NCBI GenBank assembly: GCA_922989275.2
Contig: OV277867.1
Span: 1,798,001-1,862,000 of the forward strand
Reading direction: 5' to 3'
DNA length: 64,000 nt
DNA from: Gari tellinella
Lineage: Eukaryota; Mollusca; Bivalvia; Cardiida; Psammobiidae
Part shown: positions 42,295-52,984 of the stretch, in pieces
Layout of the letters: each line of letters opens with the position of its first letter
Numbering within the stretch: position 1 is the first letter of the stretch
Translations under genes and position numbers: made by a program
Notes under the pieces: generated by a model
The model's database searches: none
The model's input: the letters and a program-made list of their open reading frames with translations, nothing else
Told to the model about the DNA's origin: nothing

Positions 42295-42465
42295 AAAACT
42301 CAATTCTTTATTTCTGCTCTTATCCCTTTGGTGTCACTACTCATTAGAATCGTCTCAAAGAGACGATTCTAAAGAGTAGTAACACCATATGTCTCAAAGA
42401 GACGATTCTAAAGAGTAGTAACACCATAGGATTTGGTGTTGAAATGAATGAAAAAATGTTGGAAC
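42295..42465. mobile_element. M8-like fragment with a tandem duplication
   Basis: The inner M8 palindrome (AGAATCGTCTCAAAGAGACG) is followed by a direct 39-42 bp repeat ending AGAGTAGTAACACCATA. Outer ends missing. Confidence 0.55.
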
Positions 42466-42633
42466 AAATTACCACTCATGACATTGAAGTACAGTTTGAG
42501 GGCTGAAATCAAAGGTTCAAAGTGACATTTAGTATATAAACCTATCATCACTCATTCTTTAACCTCAATAACTGGGTCTCACTTAACACGTAATTGCCAG
42601 AACTTAAAATTTGAAATAAGAGTATGTTTAATT

Positions 42634-42814
42634 TAACTCTTTACTCTGACCTTATGGCGCATTCTGCTCTACTTTCAACCTGCTTTAAGATACTGTCTGC
42701 TTGAACATAGAAAACATTTTGTACACCACATATTTATGACTGTATAAAGTTGAACTTCTTTCTTCAGTCGAGGAATAAATTAAAGGTGTAAAAAGGTGTG
42801 GAGTAATGAGTTAA
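42634..42814 (-). mobile_element. M2 right-half fragment
   Basis: GCGCATTCTGCTCTACTTTC through GAGTAATGAGTTAA. Its terminal TTAAGT served as target for the M7 copy at 42817. Confidence 0.65.
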
Positions 42815-42816
42815 GT

Positions 42817-43074
42817 CAGGGCTGCCATAAGTTGACATGAAAAATCCTAAGATTTCCAAAGTTGCATTTTTCAAGTGCGATTTTACGAATCGTACCTTTA
42901 TCCCACAGCCTGTTTCTTGTTTTATTGACAAGTGACTTCTTAAAGCAGGCTGTAAGTAAAGCAGAATGCGCCTTAAGGCGCATTCTGATTTACTTTCAGC
43001 CTGCTTTAAGCAACCATGTACTGGAGAAAAAAAATCCGGAGATTTAGGAAAAATCCGGAGCAATGGCAGCCCTG
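42817..43074 (+). mobile_element. M7 MITE copy C
   Basis: CAGGGCTGCCATAAG to AATGGCAGCCCTG, with duplication TTAAGT at 42811-42816 and 43075-43080. Core II intact, centre CGCCTTAAGGCG. Confidence 0.88.
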
Positions 43075-43127
43075 TTAAGTGAGCTGGAGTTAGGGGAGTT
43101 CAACTGAAGAAATAGTGTAAATTACAC

Positions 43128-43361
43128 TTAATCCTTTCCTCCCTGAAATGGACAATTCTAAGTTTCAATTTAGTCTAGTCCATTTTTTACTTTGTAGGGT
43201 TGATATTTTACAATATATGTCAAAATGACAAACAATGTAGACCCTGATCAGAGGGCTCCTTAAGGAGCCCTCTGATCAGGTTCTACACTGTTTGCATAGG
43301 ACAAGTGTACTCATCATAGGTGCACTGTTTGCAAATGACGCATATATATATACGTGATTAA
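43128..43361 (-). mobile_element. M3 MITE copy
   Basis: TTAATCCTTTCCTCCCTG at one end. Palindrome centre GGCTCCTTAAGGAGCC, with TTAA exactly at the dyad. The other end is degenerate (ACGTGATTAA). Confidence 0.72.
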
Positions 43362-43473
43362 ATGAACTTCTGAGAGCTACAGGACAATGCATGACAACTG
43401 TTAGTACTGTTTGTATATTTATGAAATTGTGAGGCTGCGGCTGGGCTCCAATATCCAAACTATTTAGAGTCAA

Positions 43474-43680
43474 TTAACCCTTTACCCCATAACCTCTTTC
43501 TAGTTTTGAAAAAAGGTGACTACTAAAAGCAGGTTGAAAGTAAAGCAGAATGCGCCTTAAGGTGCATTCTGCTTTACTTTCAGCCTGCTTTATTCATGAC
43601 TGTATAGATTGGAATTATTTGCTTCCACGGAGGATTAAACTGAATGCGCTAAAAGGCGCTTCTATAAGGTAAAGGATTAA
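43474..43680 (-). mobile_element. M2 MITE copy with internal deletion
   Basis: TTAACCCTTTACCCCATAAC to TATAAGGTAAAGGATTAA. Core II intact (TGCGCCTTAAGGTGCA). The segment after the core is shortened. Confidence 0.8.
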
Positions 43681-43850
43681 ACTAACAGGTATAGTTGTAT
43701 AACAAGCTGAATGTGATTACCGTATTGACCCATAGTACTGGGACAGACAGGTCTGAGCAAACAGTGTAAGGAGCAGTCTAATCACGGTCTACACTGCTTG
43801 CCATTTGTTTGCACCTTTTAGACAAATTACTCTATTATAAAAGCAACTTT

Positions 43851-44511
43851 TTATGCCCCGGCATCTATAGATGCGGAGACATATAGTAATCGTCCCGTCC
43901 GTCCGTCCGCACAACCGAAATGGGTTAGAGGGCCTTTTCTGGCCAGATAACGGTAAACATAACAAAAGAAGACAATAGTGTTCATTCCGTAACAATAGAA
44001 TAAGGGGCCGTGGCCCGTTATTCAAACAAAAGAAAATAACAAAAGAAAAGGCCCTCTAACCCATTTCGGTGGCACGTCCGTGCATCCGTCCGTCCTTCCG
44101 TCCGTCCGTAACAGGTTAAGTAGATTTTACCGTTTCGTCTAGCATCAACACCGCTTACTCAAATGCTTGGATACTTATACAGTTGTTGCCTTGGACCATT
44201 CCCTATCCACCAATATCACCCAATCTTGATTTTGACCTTGACCATGACCTAATTTGGACTTAGAATATTTTAAATGGGCTATTTCTTGGTTCTAAAACTA
44301 GATTTTACCGTTTCGTCTAGCATCAGCATAACTGACTACAATGCTTTGGTACTTATACAGTTGTTGCCTTGGATCACTACCAATCCACCCATATTACCCA
44401 ACCTTGATTTTGACCTTGACCTTGACCTAATTTGGACTTAGAAAAAATTCAGAATATATTGTCAAGGATGCCACCGGGGGCATAAGTGTTTATTGAACGC
44501 GCATTCTTGTT
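43851..44511 (+). mobile_element. Helentron-like element, ATGCCCCGGCATC type, with nested inverted repeat
   Basis: Starts TTATGCCCCGGCATCTATAG and ends CATTCTTGTT, with GGGGGCATAAG near the 3' end. Two diverged internal repeats (CCGTTTCGTCTAGCATCA) at about 44130 and 44308. A 157-bp element with ACCGAAATGGGTTAGAGGGC inverted ends (43914-44070) is nested in the 5' part. Confidence 0.55.
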
Positions 44512-44652
44512 AAGTTTTAGGATAATTACATCAGTCAAGCAGGATGTCCAAGTTTTAGAATTTTTATGGTAACTATGCTATGGTAATTGAAGAAAATAAT
44601 AGAAATTTGGTGGAAAATTATAGGTATTGAGGTGTATTATATATAACCTAAT

Positions 44653-44904
44653 TTAACTCATTACTCCATAGCCTGTTTGTAGTATTAAAGATAGGTGACC
44701 ACTTAAAGGAGGTTAAAAGTATAGCTGAATGCGCCTGAAGATGCATTCTACTTTACTCTCAGCCTGCTTTAAGCTACCATCTGCTAGAATATAGACCCAA
44801 TTTGATATTTGGCATATTCATGACTGTATAAAATGGAACTATTCTCTTCAGTGGAGGAATAAGTTAAAGGTGTAAAAAGGCATATTTATGGAGTAGTGGG
44901 TTAA
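44653..44904 (-). mobile_element. M2 MITE copy
   Basis: TTAACTCATTACTCCATAGC to GGAGTAGTGGGTTAA. Core II diverged (GCGCCTGAAGATGC). Confidence 0.75.
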
Positions 44905-44979
44905 ACAGGAACAAATAATGTCTTCTAAGCTCTATTTATGAATCAGCATCTTGTGTGCCAGAATTCCATCATGTACACT

Positions 44980-45170
44980 CACTGGAGAAACGTTATTCTT
45001 TCCCAATAAACGTGTTTAAGCTAAATCTATTATTTCCATTGCAAACAGTTTGGAGCCAGATCAACATGAATAATCAGACTTGTCGAAAAGTTGTCCTTTT
45101 CTATGTTTTAGTGCAATGTGTTTGCGTTTCGTTTGCGATTAAATGGGAAAGAATAACGTCTTCTCCACTG
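44980..45170 (-). mobile_element. M1 copy with half of Core I deleted
   Basis: CACTGGAGAAACG to CGTCTTCTCCACTG then TA. The left core arm ends AGCCAGATCA and is joined directly to ACATGAATAATCAG, so the tip and right arm are lost. Confidence 0.75.
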
Positions 45171-45392
45171 TATAAGAATTGTTATTGCATCTACATCTTT
45201 TCAGTATATTGAAGAATCAGAATACCGTTGTAAAAACAGTTTGGATCCTTAACAGACATCCATTTACCAGAAATAATAATCTGATCTGGATTCAAACTGT
45301 TTGCAAATTGAGGTTGTACTTGTGTAGGAGGAGGGATCAAAATGTGAGCAACGAGCGACAAATCTTTTATAGGTGGTGTATCTGTGAAAAGT

Positions 45393-45585
45393 ACTATTGC
45401 AAATAATGTATCCCCTGATCAGAGGGCTCCTACAGGAGCCCTCTGATCAGGTATGCATTGTTTGTTATTTTGCAATATATTGTAAAAAAAAAAACCTAAA
45501 AAAACTCAACTCAACCCAAAAAAGTAAAAAATGGACTAGACTTTATTTAAAGATGGAATTTTCCATTATTTGAAATGAGTCTAGA
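45393..45585 (+). mobile_element. M3 fragment
   Basis: Palindrome CCCTGATCAGAGGGCTCC around TACA, then AAATGGACTAGACTTTA of the M3 right half. Outer ends missing. Confidence 0.65.
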
Positions 45586-45595
45586 TATTGCTTCT

Positions 45596-45809
45596 ACAGA
45601 GGAGAAAACGTTATTCTTTCCAATAAACGCTTTTACCCTAAAACTATTATTTCCATTGCAAACATTTTGAAGTAACCAGGCGTCTGATCAGGCTCCAAAC
45701 TGTCTGCCACTAAAACTAGTACTCAGAATCGTCAAAAAATTGTCATTTTCTCCATTTTCATTACAGTGCATTTGCGTTTAAACGGGAAAAAATAATGTTT
45801 TCTCCACAG
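45596..45809 (-). mobile_element. M1 copy with partial core
   Basis: CAGAGGAGAAAACG to GTTTTCTCCACAG. The left core arm is mostly deleted (AACATTTTGAAGTAACCAGG). Confidence 0.72.
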
Positions 45810-46162
45810 TATGAATGTGGAGCTTTGTATGTGAAGTGCAATTCTTGTAATTAAATGTATGTAAAGCTATGATAAAATATTTTTGTATCATTTAGATGTC
45901 TCGTTATTATACTATAATCATTTGACGGTGTATATTATTTTGTTTGGAAGTGCTTATTTATGTAAATTTATTCTGTATAATATTATGTTCTTTGTGTGTT
46001 CTGTAAATGTTTTAAACTTTGTGTTAAAACTTGCAGTGATGAAAATGACATGTTTCTTTTATTGGCTAATTAAAAATGATGATTAAATGAAAGACAAGTT
46101 GTTAATTATAGTTGAACAGCCCAACTCCTGGATTACAGTGGAGATGCTATTCTTTCCAGATA

Positions 46163-46452
46163 CAGTGGTAAATACGCTATTCCTACCCACTTTACGCGTC
46201 TCTTAAGCGTTTCTTACGCGTTTATTATCCGTTTCGTTAAACGCGTTTCCTAGCCGTTTCTTTACGCGTTTAATAGAGCCCGGATGAAAGGGTCATCACT
46301 TAGCCGACGGACCCCTTAGCCGAGACTGCATTGGTATAATCGTTTATTAACGCGTTAAAATTGTTAGGCGTTAACCTTCGTTAACCGTTCACTATGCGTT
46401 TCTTACGCATAGATTAATGCGTAAATGGGTAGGAATAGAGTATTTACCACTA
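46163..46452. mobile_element. TA element with CAGTGGTAAATACG ends
   Basis: CAGTGGTAAATACGCTATTC and GAATAGAGTATTTACCAC are inverted ends flanked by TA. The interior is rich in CGTTTCTTACGCGTTT-type repeats. Inserted in a relic of M1 (left end CAGTGGAGATGC at 46137). Confidence 0.7.
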
Positions 46453-46491
46453 TAACATTTATATGCATTGCAAAGAGGCTAAAGCTAGATA

Positions 46492-46726
46492 CAGTGGAGA
46501 AAACGTTATTCTTTCCCATTAAAACGCGTTTACGCTAAATCTAAATCTATTATTTCCATTGCAAACAGTTTGGAGCCAGATCAGACACCGGGTAACCCGG
46601 CGTCTGATCAGGCTCCAAACTGTTTGCCACCAAGATAAACATGAATTATCAGAATTGTCCAAAGTTTTACTTTTCTACGCTTTAGTGCTTTGGGTTTGCG
46701 TTTAAACAGGAACGTTTTCTCCACTG
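46492..46726 (-). mobile_element. M1 MITE copy
   Basis: TA-flanked, AAAACG subtype at both ends, Core I intact (CCGGGTAACCCGG). Confidence 0.88.
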
Positions 46727-46826
46727 TAATGATGCTCAGCATCAGATCAGGCCCCATTGTTTGCTAAAGAGATTTTGAACATCATCAACGTGTTCTACAT
46801 TTAATTGCAATGTATTCATTGTTTTG

Positions 46827-48506
46827 TTAACCCCGTTCCCACATAGCCTGTTTCTAATATTAAAGATATGTGACCACTTAAAGCAGGTTGAAAGTAAAGC
46901 AGAATGCGCCTTAAGACGTGTTCTGCTTTACTTTCAGCCTGCTCTAAGCTATCATCTTCTAGAATATAGAAATGTTTTCATATGATACATATTCATGATT
47001 GTTTAAATTGGAACTATTTTTAGCTTACCTGAGCTAGCTCAGGGTGAGCTTTTGCAATCCTTGAATGTCCAGCGTCCGTCGTCCGCCGTTTGTCCTTCAT
47101 CGTTCGTCGTCAACAATTTTGGTGTTTACACTCTAGAGGCCACAATATTTATCCAATCTTTCTAAAACTTGCTCAGATGGTATATTGCCATAAGAGTTCG
47201 GATGAGTTCGATTATGGATGAAATCGGACAAATAGGTCAAGAGTTATCTACCATTGAATTGCTGAAAATGCCATATTTAACAGTGTTTACACGCTAGATG
47301 CCATAATATTTATCCAATCTTTCTAAGACTGACCCAGATTGTATATGACAATAAGAGATCGGATGAGTATGATTATTGTTGAAATCGGACAAATAGGTCA
47401 AGAGTTATCTACCTTTGAATTGCTGAAAATGCCATATTTAACAGTGTTTACACTCTAGGGGCCACAGTATTCATCCAATTTTTCTCAAACTTGCTCAGAT
47501 TGTATATGACCATAGGAGGTCGGATGAGTTTGATGATGGTTGAAATCGGAAAAATGGATCAGGAGTTATCTACCTTTAAACTGCTGAAAATGCCTTATTT
47601 AACGGTGTTTACACTCTAGAGGCCACAATTTTTATCTAATCTATCTCAAACTTGCTCAGATTGTATATGACTATAAAATTTCAGATGAGTTAGATTATGC
47701 TGGAAATCAGACTAATAAGTCGAGAGTTATCTACCTTTGAATTGCTGAAAATGCCATATTTGAGGGTGTTTACCCTCTAGAGGCCACAAATTGTACCCAA
47801 TCTGTCTTAAACTTGCTTAGATTGTATATTACCATAAGACTTCAGATGAGTTCGATTATGGTTGAAATCGGATCAATAGGTCAAGAGTTATCTACCTTTG
47901 AATTGCTGAAAATGATATATTTAACAGTGTTTACACTCTAGAGGCCACAGTATTTATCCAAACTTTCTCAAACTTGCCCAGATTGTATATGACCATAAGA
48001 GTTGAAATCAGACCAACAGATCCAGAGTTATCTACCTTTGAATTGCAGAAAATGCCATATTTTATAGCGTTTGCATTCTTGCAACTACAGTTTTCAATGG
48101 ATTTTGATTATACTTGCACACCAAGTATATACAGTATGTAGCTATATGTTCTCGAAGGATTGCAATTATTATTGAAATTTAACCATTGTGGCAATATTTA
48201 TCTGCCCTTGATATACTTTGAAATGCTAGAAAAGGCTTCATTTCAGTAGTGTTTAGGCTCTAGTTATCTGCCCTGGATGTACTCTACTATACTAGAATTA
48301 TGAGGTTGTATTCCAAAATTGTTTACATGCTATACTACAAATTTGAATGGATTTAGATGAAAACGGGTGAAACAGAAAGGTATTTTAAGCTATCAAGCTT
48401 CAGTACAACAGGTGAGCGATATCAGGGCCTTCAGGCCCTCTTGTTTTCTTTGGAGGAATAATTTAGATGCATTAAAAAAATGCATATTAGCGGGGTAATT
48501 GGTTAA
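46827..48506 (-). mobile_element. M2 copy split by a Helentron-like element
   Basis: TTAACCCCGTTCCCACATAG left, Core II at about 46878-46950, then an insertion at 47021 within GGAACTATTTT; resumes CTTTGGAGGAATAA and ends GGTAATTGGTTAA. Confidence 0.75.
47021..48445 (+). mobile_element. Helentron/pearl-like element with 161-bp tandem array
   Basis: 5' end TAGCTTACCTGAGCTAGCTC (hairpin); 3' end GGGCCTTCAGGCCCTCTTGTT-type hairpin. About six units of about 161 bp, marked by ATTGCTGAAAATGCCATATT at about 47258, 47419, 47581, 47741, 47902 and 48042. The insertion is between Ts in an M2, giving exact ends. Confidence 0.75.
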
Positions 48507-48649
48507 ACAGGAAAAGAATATCATGTTCATTGTATACTTTGTAACTAGACCCTAACTAAGAAAAAATCAATTTTTATCAGTTTGCTGAATAACAGTGTTT
48601 TCTATCTCATACAGGAAACCTTGCTATTGTGTTAAAAGTATTGGGTGTT

Positions 48650-48805
48650 TACCATAAGTGACTGCTTAAAGCAAGGTGACAGTAAATCAACAAGCTACTT
48701 TAGGAGCTTTCTGTTTTACCTTCAACTTGCTTTAAGCTGTCACCTGTCTTTAATATAACCATCTAGCCTTCGTTTTAGTGATCGTTATAGAGAGGCTTAA
48801 CTTTA
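48650..48805 (+). mobile_element. M6 copy, left end unclear
   Basis: Core arms TTAAAGCAAGGTGACAGTAA and TTTTACCTTCAACTTGCTTT, centre GCTACTTTAGGAGC. Right end AGAGAGGCTTAAC. 48806-49166 is otherwise unassigned. Confidence 0.6.
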
Positions 48806-49166
48806 ATTTATTTTTCTTTATAGAAAGGGAAGTAATGATTAAGATGACAAAATGAGTTGATACCATAAGAGTTTTGTCCCTTTGATATAAAAGATCAGGG
48901 CGTCATTGGCTGAGTTCTGCTAAATAAGGAAAATAATATCTTTATAAACAGTTTGGATCTGAGTTTTTAAAATGGAATTCTAACACTCTTCGCGCAGGCC
49001 CCTATATATACAAAGAACGAACGTGTCAGTGTTTGAATTTTCAATAGAACACTCAGGGGCTAAACCTTCCAATGTGACGCCATATGACTTCGAAAATGTG
49101 TACGCCAAGAAACATAGCGTCGTTGCGTCGGTGCAAAATTAAAGTTAAATTATGTGTTAGAATCGA

Positions 49167-49337
49167 AATAATAAATTAATACCAGTGTTTTATCTATCAA
49201 TCGAACACGGGTAGTCGATGAGATGCTTGTAATTAAACCACTCGGCCTAAAGGCCTTGTGATTAAATTACTACGCATCTCGACTCCTACCAGTGTTCGAT
49301 TGCACGATAAAACACTGGTATGAATTTATTATTTCTT
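49167..49337. repeat. Foldback repeat
   Basis: Arms AATAAATTAATACCAGTGTT and AACACTGGTATGAATTTATT, then AATCGAACAC / GTGTTCGATT further in, around CGGCCTAAAGGCC. Long hairpin of about 170 bp. Confidence 0.7.
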
Positions 49338-49422
49338 AATTCAGTAACTAAGTGTTAATTTTAAAACAGTAACAGACAACAACTGTTGCAGATAACAATA
49401 TTAGGTCCAAAGAGTCCAATAT

Positions 49423-49677
49423 CAGGGCTGCCATTTCTCCAGATTTTCCCGAAATATTCGGATTTTTATTCCAACAGATGGAAACTTAAAACAGGCTGAA
49501 AGTAAAGCAGAATGCGCCTTAAGGCGTATTCTGCTTTATTTTCAACCTGATTTGAGCATCACGTGTCTTAAAAACTAGAAACAGACTATGGGTTAAAGGT
49601 ATAATCAAGAAAATCGGGCTTGAAAAATTGAAAAAATTGAAATCTTAGGATTTTTTTATCAACTTATGGCAAGCCTG
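49423..49677 (-). mobile_element. M7 MITE copy D
   Basis: CAGGGCTGCCATTTC to CTTATGGCAAGCCTG, duplication CAATAT at 49417-49422 and 49678-49683. Core II slightly diverged. Opposite orientation to copies A-C. Confidence 0.85.
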
Positions 49678-49699
49678 CAATATAAGAATCCTGCCTGTA

Positions 49700-49830
49700 T
49701 TAATCCTTTCACTCTCAATGACTCTTGAAAGCGTGTTTGCAACCAGTTTGCATCCTGATCGGACGCCGGGTCTAGTCAAGATCCAAACTGTTAACGCGCC
49801 TTTTGGCGTCATTTAGAGTGAAATGGTTAA
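49700..49830. mobile_element. Short M5 copy
   Basis: TTAATCCTTTCACTCTCAATG to GAGTGAAATGGTTAA, with a shortened core (TTTGCATCCTGATCGGACGC / AAGATCCAAACTG). Confidence 0.7.
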
Positions 49831-49899
49831 TTAATGTTACATGTATGTCTTAGTTCAGAAGATAGGGTCATGCAACTTCACATGCTACCTTGTGAGTGT

Positions 49900-50486
49900 T
49901 AGCTCACCTGAGCCAAATGCTCAGGATGACCTAGTGTGATCGCATTCCGTCCGTTGTACGTCGTCCGTCGTCCGTTCACATTATCAAACAACATCTGAAA
50001 CCACTGACCTGATTCAACCAAAATTTATCAGAAGCATCAATGACACGGGGAACGAAATTTTGTTCACCGTTTCTGGCTAGAGTTCTTTCTTAGGGGCTTG
50101 TTTTTTTCTAAAATGACCGTATAGACAACTTTTAATGCATAAGAAAATCTTTAAAAATGTTCTTCTCAAAAAATGAAAGACCCAAACCTATGTCTCGTCA
50201 CCTAATGGTCTTATAAAGATCGTTAATTATGACCCAAGGCCAAAAATAGGCCCCTCCTAGGACTTATCATTTTTTCATAGGAAAACACTTTAAAAATCTT
50301 CTCTTCTTAAACCCTAGGCACAGATAATTGATAATTGAAATGTAGATTTGCATTGTGGTCCTCTACCGAGATTGTTCAAATTATGACCCCTGGGTCATAG
50401 CTATATCAAAATTGTGTATGGCCCAGTTAGCTTCTATGCTACAAAGTCCTCAGGTGGGCGAAATGTTGGCCTCTGGCCCTCTTGTT
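49900..50486 (+). mobile_element. Helentron-like element, short
   Basis: TAGCTCACCTGAGCCAAATGC hairpin start and GGCCTCTGGCCCTCTTGTT end, no tandem array. Related ends to the 37752 and 47021 elements. Confidence 0.6.
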
Positions 50487-50558
50487 ACATTTAATGGCAA
50501 TTGAGTTTGCGTTTCGTTTGGGTTTAAACGGGAAGGAATAATGTCTGATTCACTCTAT
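50487..50558 (-). repeat. M1 right-end fragment
   Basis: GCGTTTCGTTTGGGTTTAAAC and GGAAGGAATAATGTC precede TGATTCACTCTA. Confidence 0.5.
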
Positions 50559-50732
50559 GGCTGTAGATATTGCACGAAATGTTGTTCTTGTGGAATAACA
50601 TATGGTAATTCATGGTAACCTATGTCCCTAAAGAAATAATGTCAAGGAATAAAACACTTGAATAATATTTTTCAGTAACTGGGCTTATTCCCTCGTGTAT
50701 TTTCTATATACAATTAGATCTACATAATTATA

Positions 50733-50979
50733 CAGTGGAGAATCTGTTATTCTTTCCCGTTTAAACGCAAACGAAACGCGATCGCAAACTTCTAAAACGT
50801 AGAAAAATACAACTTTTGGACAATTCTGATAATTCATGTTTATCTTGGTGGCAAATAGTTTGGAGCCTGATCAGACGCCGGGTTACCCGGCGTCTGATCT
50901 GGCTCCAAACTGTTTGCAATTGAAATAATAGTTTTAGCGTAAACGCGTTTATTGGGAAAGAATAACGTTTTCCCCACTG
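50733..50979 (+). mobile_element. M1 MITE copy, hybrid ends
   Basis: TA-flanked; left AATCTG subtype, right AAAACG subtype (CGTTTTCCCCACTG). Core I intact. Confidence 0.88.
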
Positions 50980-51156
50980 TACAGTAAAACTCAGCTGGTT
51001 CTGTCTCCCCAAACGGGCTCTATGAATGTTTTAGAACCAGATGACTGATTAGAGCAGTTTGATAGTAAACCTGATAACTTATTATTGAGAATTTCATGTT
51101 CAATTGCAATAATGCTTAGAGTCAATTGCCAGACATACATGTACAAACGCAACTTA

Positions 51157-51641
51157 CAGTAGAGAAGGCGTTGCTACAGTGGAGAATCTATTATTCTTTC
51201 TCCTTTAAACGCAAACGTACGCAAACGCAAAAACACTAAAACGTAGAAAAGTACAACTTTTGGACAATTCTGATAATTCAAGTTTATCTTGGTGGCAAAC
51301 AGTTTGGAGCCTGATCAGACGCCGGATTACCCGGCGTCTGATCTGGCTCCAAACTGTTTGCACTGCAAATAATAGTTTTAGCGTAAACGCGTTTATTTGG
51401 AAAGAATAACAGATTCTCCACTGTATTTTCCGTTTAAACGCAAACACAATGCACTAAAACGAAGAAAAGGTCAATTTTATGAAAATTATAGCTAATTATT
51501 TTAATCTGGGCGGCAAACAGTTTGGTCACATAGGGTACAAATGTAACCAGGCGTCTGATCTGACTTCAATGGAAATAGTACTACATGTAATAGATTAAGG
51601 GTAAACGCGTTTATTGGGAAAGAATAACCTCTTATCCACTG
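51157..51641 (+). mobile_element. Older M1 copy interrupted by a younger M1
   Basis: Left CAGTAGAGAAGGCGTTGC at 51157, resuming TTTTCCGTTTAAACGC at 51426 and ending CCTCTTATCCACTG at 51641. Core I is largely decayed (AACAGTTTGGTCAC...GCGTCTGATC). Confidence 0.75.
51178..51423 (+). mobile_element. M1 MITE copy nested in M1
   Basis: TA duplicated on both sides, CAGTGGAGAATC to CAGATTCTCCACTG. Core I intact. Confidence 0.88.
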
Positions 51642-51739
51642 TTTATATTGTATGCTTATTTCCTTGTTACATGTAGCTAATCCACTGAGTCCTAGCGACG
51701 AGTATACGCGTCATTTTCAAACAGTATGCCTGAAAATGA

Positions 51740-51909
51740 TAACTTGTTGACAATTCTAACTGTTCATTTTCATCTGAGTGGCAAACAGTTTTGAGCCTGA
51801 TCAGACACCGGGTTACCCGGCGTCTGATCTGGCTCGAAACTGTTTACAATGGAAATAATGGATTTAGCGTAAACGTGTTTATTTGGAAATAAGATGGTCC
51901 TCTCCTCTG
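51740..51909 (+). mobile_element. Chimeric M3/M1 remnant
   Basis: Preceded by an M3-like start (CCTAGCGACGAGTATACG, about 51690); continues as M1 with Core I (GACACCGGGTTACCCGGCG) and a degenerate right end GTCCTCTCCTCTG. Confidence 0.55.
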
Positions 51910-52410
51910 TATCATAAAATTTGAACAAATGTCTTTTGTTACAGAGTAATTTGTCCGAAAGGTTCAAACTGATTGGCAAACATGAGCAGTCTGATCATGG
52001 TCTACACTGTTTGTTCAGACTGTTCTATCTAATACAAGTACTTAGGATCATAACGGTAAATGAGTTTATCTCTTGAACTATAATAATTGATGTTGTATCG
52101 CTACCATTGTTGCATTAAGTGTTTACTATATTCCAGGGAAGTCACGTGCATTGTTTCTACACAAACTAGATTAGTATCAGATCAGGGACGTAGATACTAT
52201 TTAATCTACGCCCCTGATCAGATTGAGGCCCGACTCTAGTTACATATATAAACCAAATAGTTTACCCCTAACATTGAAATTGACCATCAAAAGTTAACGC
52301 TTTCAAAAAAAAAAAAAAAGAGTAATATACCAAGTTAAAGTCTACTTTCAGTCCGAATGACCGCTCAGCCGACTGTACGATATACTCCCCGCCAAATTTG
52401 TCATGAGTTT
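51910..52410. repeat. Stretch with palindrome remnants
   Basis: An inverted repeat at about 52176-52225 (GATCAGGGACGTAGAT / ATCTACGCCCCTGATC) and a half palindrome at 51975-52012. An A run at about 52305. No gene. Confidence 0.5.
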
Positions 52411-52414
52411 TTTA

Positions 52415-52593
52415 CCCCTTCGCTGCTATAGTGTCGTCTGTCTACAATATCGTTTCAAAGTCAGATCTGAAGCAGTTTTACTGATAAAATTTCGGTACGA
52501 GTGTCAAAAATTTGAATCCTGTTCAGACTCCGTTTTACTCGGTCTCCGATCTTGATCCAGACTATTTAAAAATTAGACTTTAGTCGCCGACAA
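52415..52593 (-). mobile_element. Degenerate M5 copy
   Basis: TTTACCCCTTCGCTGCTATAG and a decayed core (AATCCTGTTCAGACTCC / CGATCTTGATCC). The end is cut by the M1 at 52596. Confidence 0.55.
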
Positions 52594-52595
52594 TA

Positions 52596-52842
52596 AAGTG
52601 GAGAAAACGTTATTATTTTTCAATAAACGCGTTTACGCTTAAACTATTATTTCCATTGTAAACAGTTTGGAGCCAGATCAGACGCCGGGTAACCCGGCGT
52701 CTGATCTGGCTCCAAACTGTTTACCACCAAGATAAACATGAATTATCAGAATTGTCCAAAAGTTGTACTTTTCTACGTTTTAGTGTTTTGTGTATGCGTT
52801 TCGTTTGCGTTTAAACTGGAAATGATAACGTTTTTCCCACTG
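52596..52842 (-). mobile_element. M1 MITE copy
   Basis: AAGTGGAGAAAACG to CGTTTTTCCCACTG, TA on both sides. Core I perfect (both arms AGCCAGATCAG type). Confidence 0.87.
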
Positions 52843-52984
52843 TAGCCATTTCTACGGGTATTAGTGTTTTTTCTGACCTGTCGGAGTTATTTTTAGATTG
52901 GAATATTCTAAAACTTCTAAAGGGATGAGTTTTCTCTACATACGGTTAATGATACAAATAGCTGTAATTTTTGTGCGCAATGTA

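Noticed and set aside
42764..43063. Frames with CLKQAESKSECALRRILLYLQPAL
   Set aside because: Translations of Core II palindromes; present in both strands of the same copy and in every M2 and M7.
47100..48060. CRISPR-like array
   Set aside because: Units of about 161 bp are directly adjacent with no spacers, in eukaryotic DNA; this is a tandem array inside a Helentron-like element.
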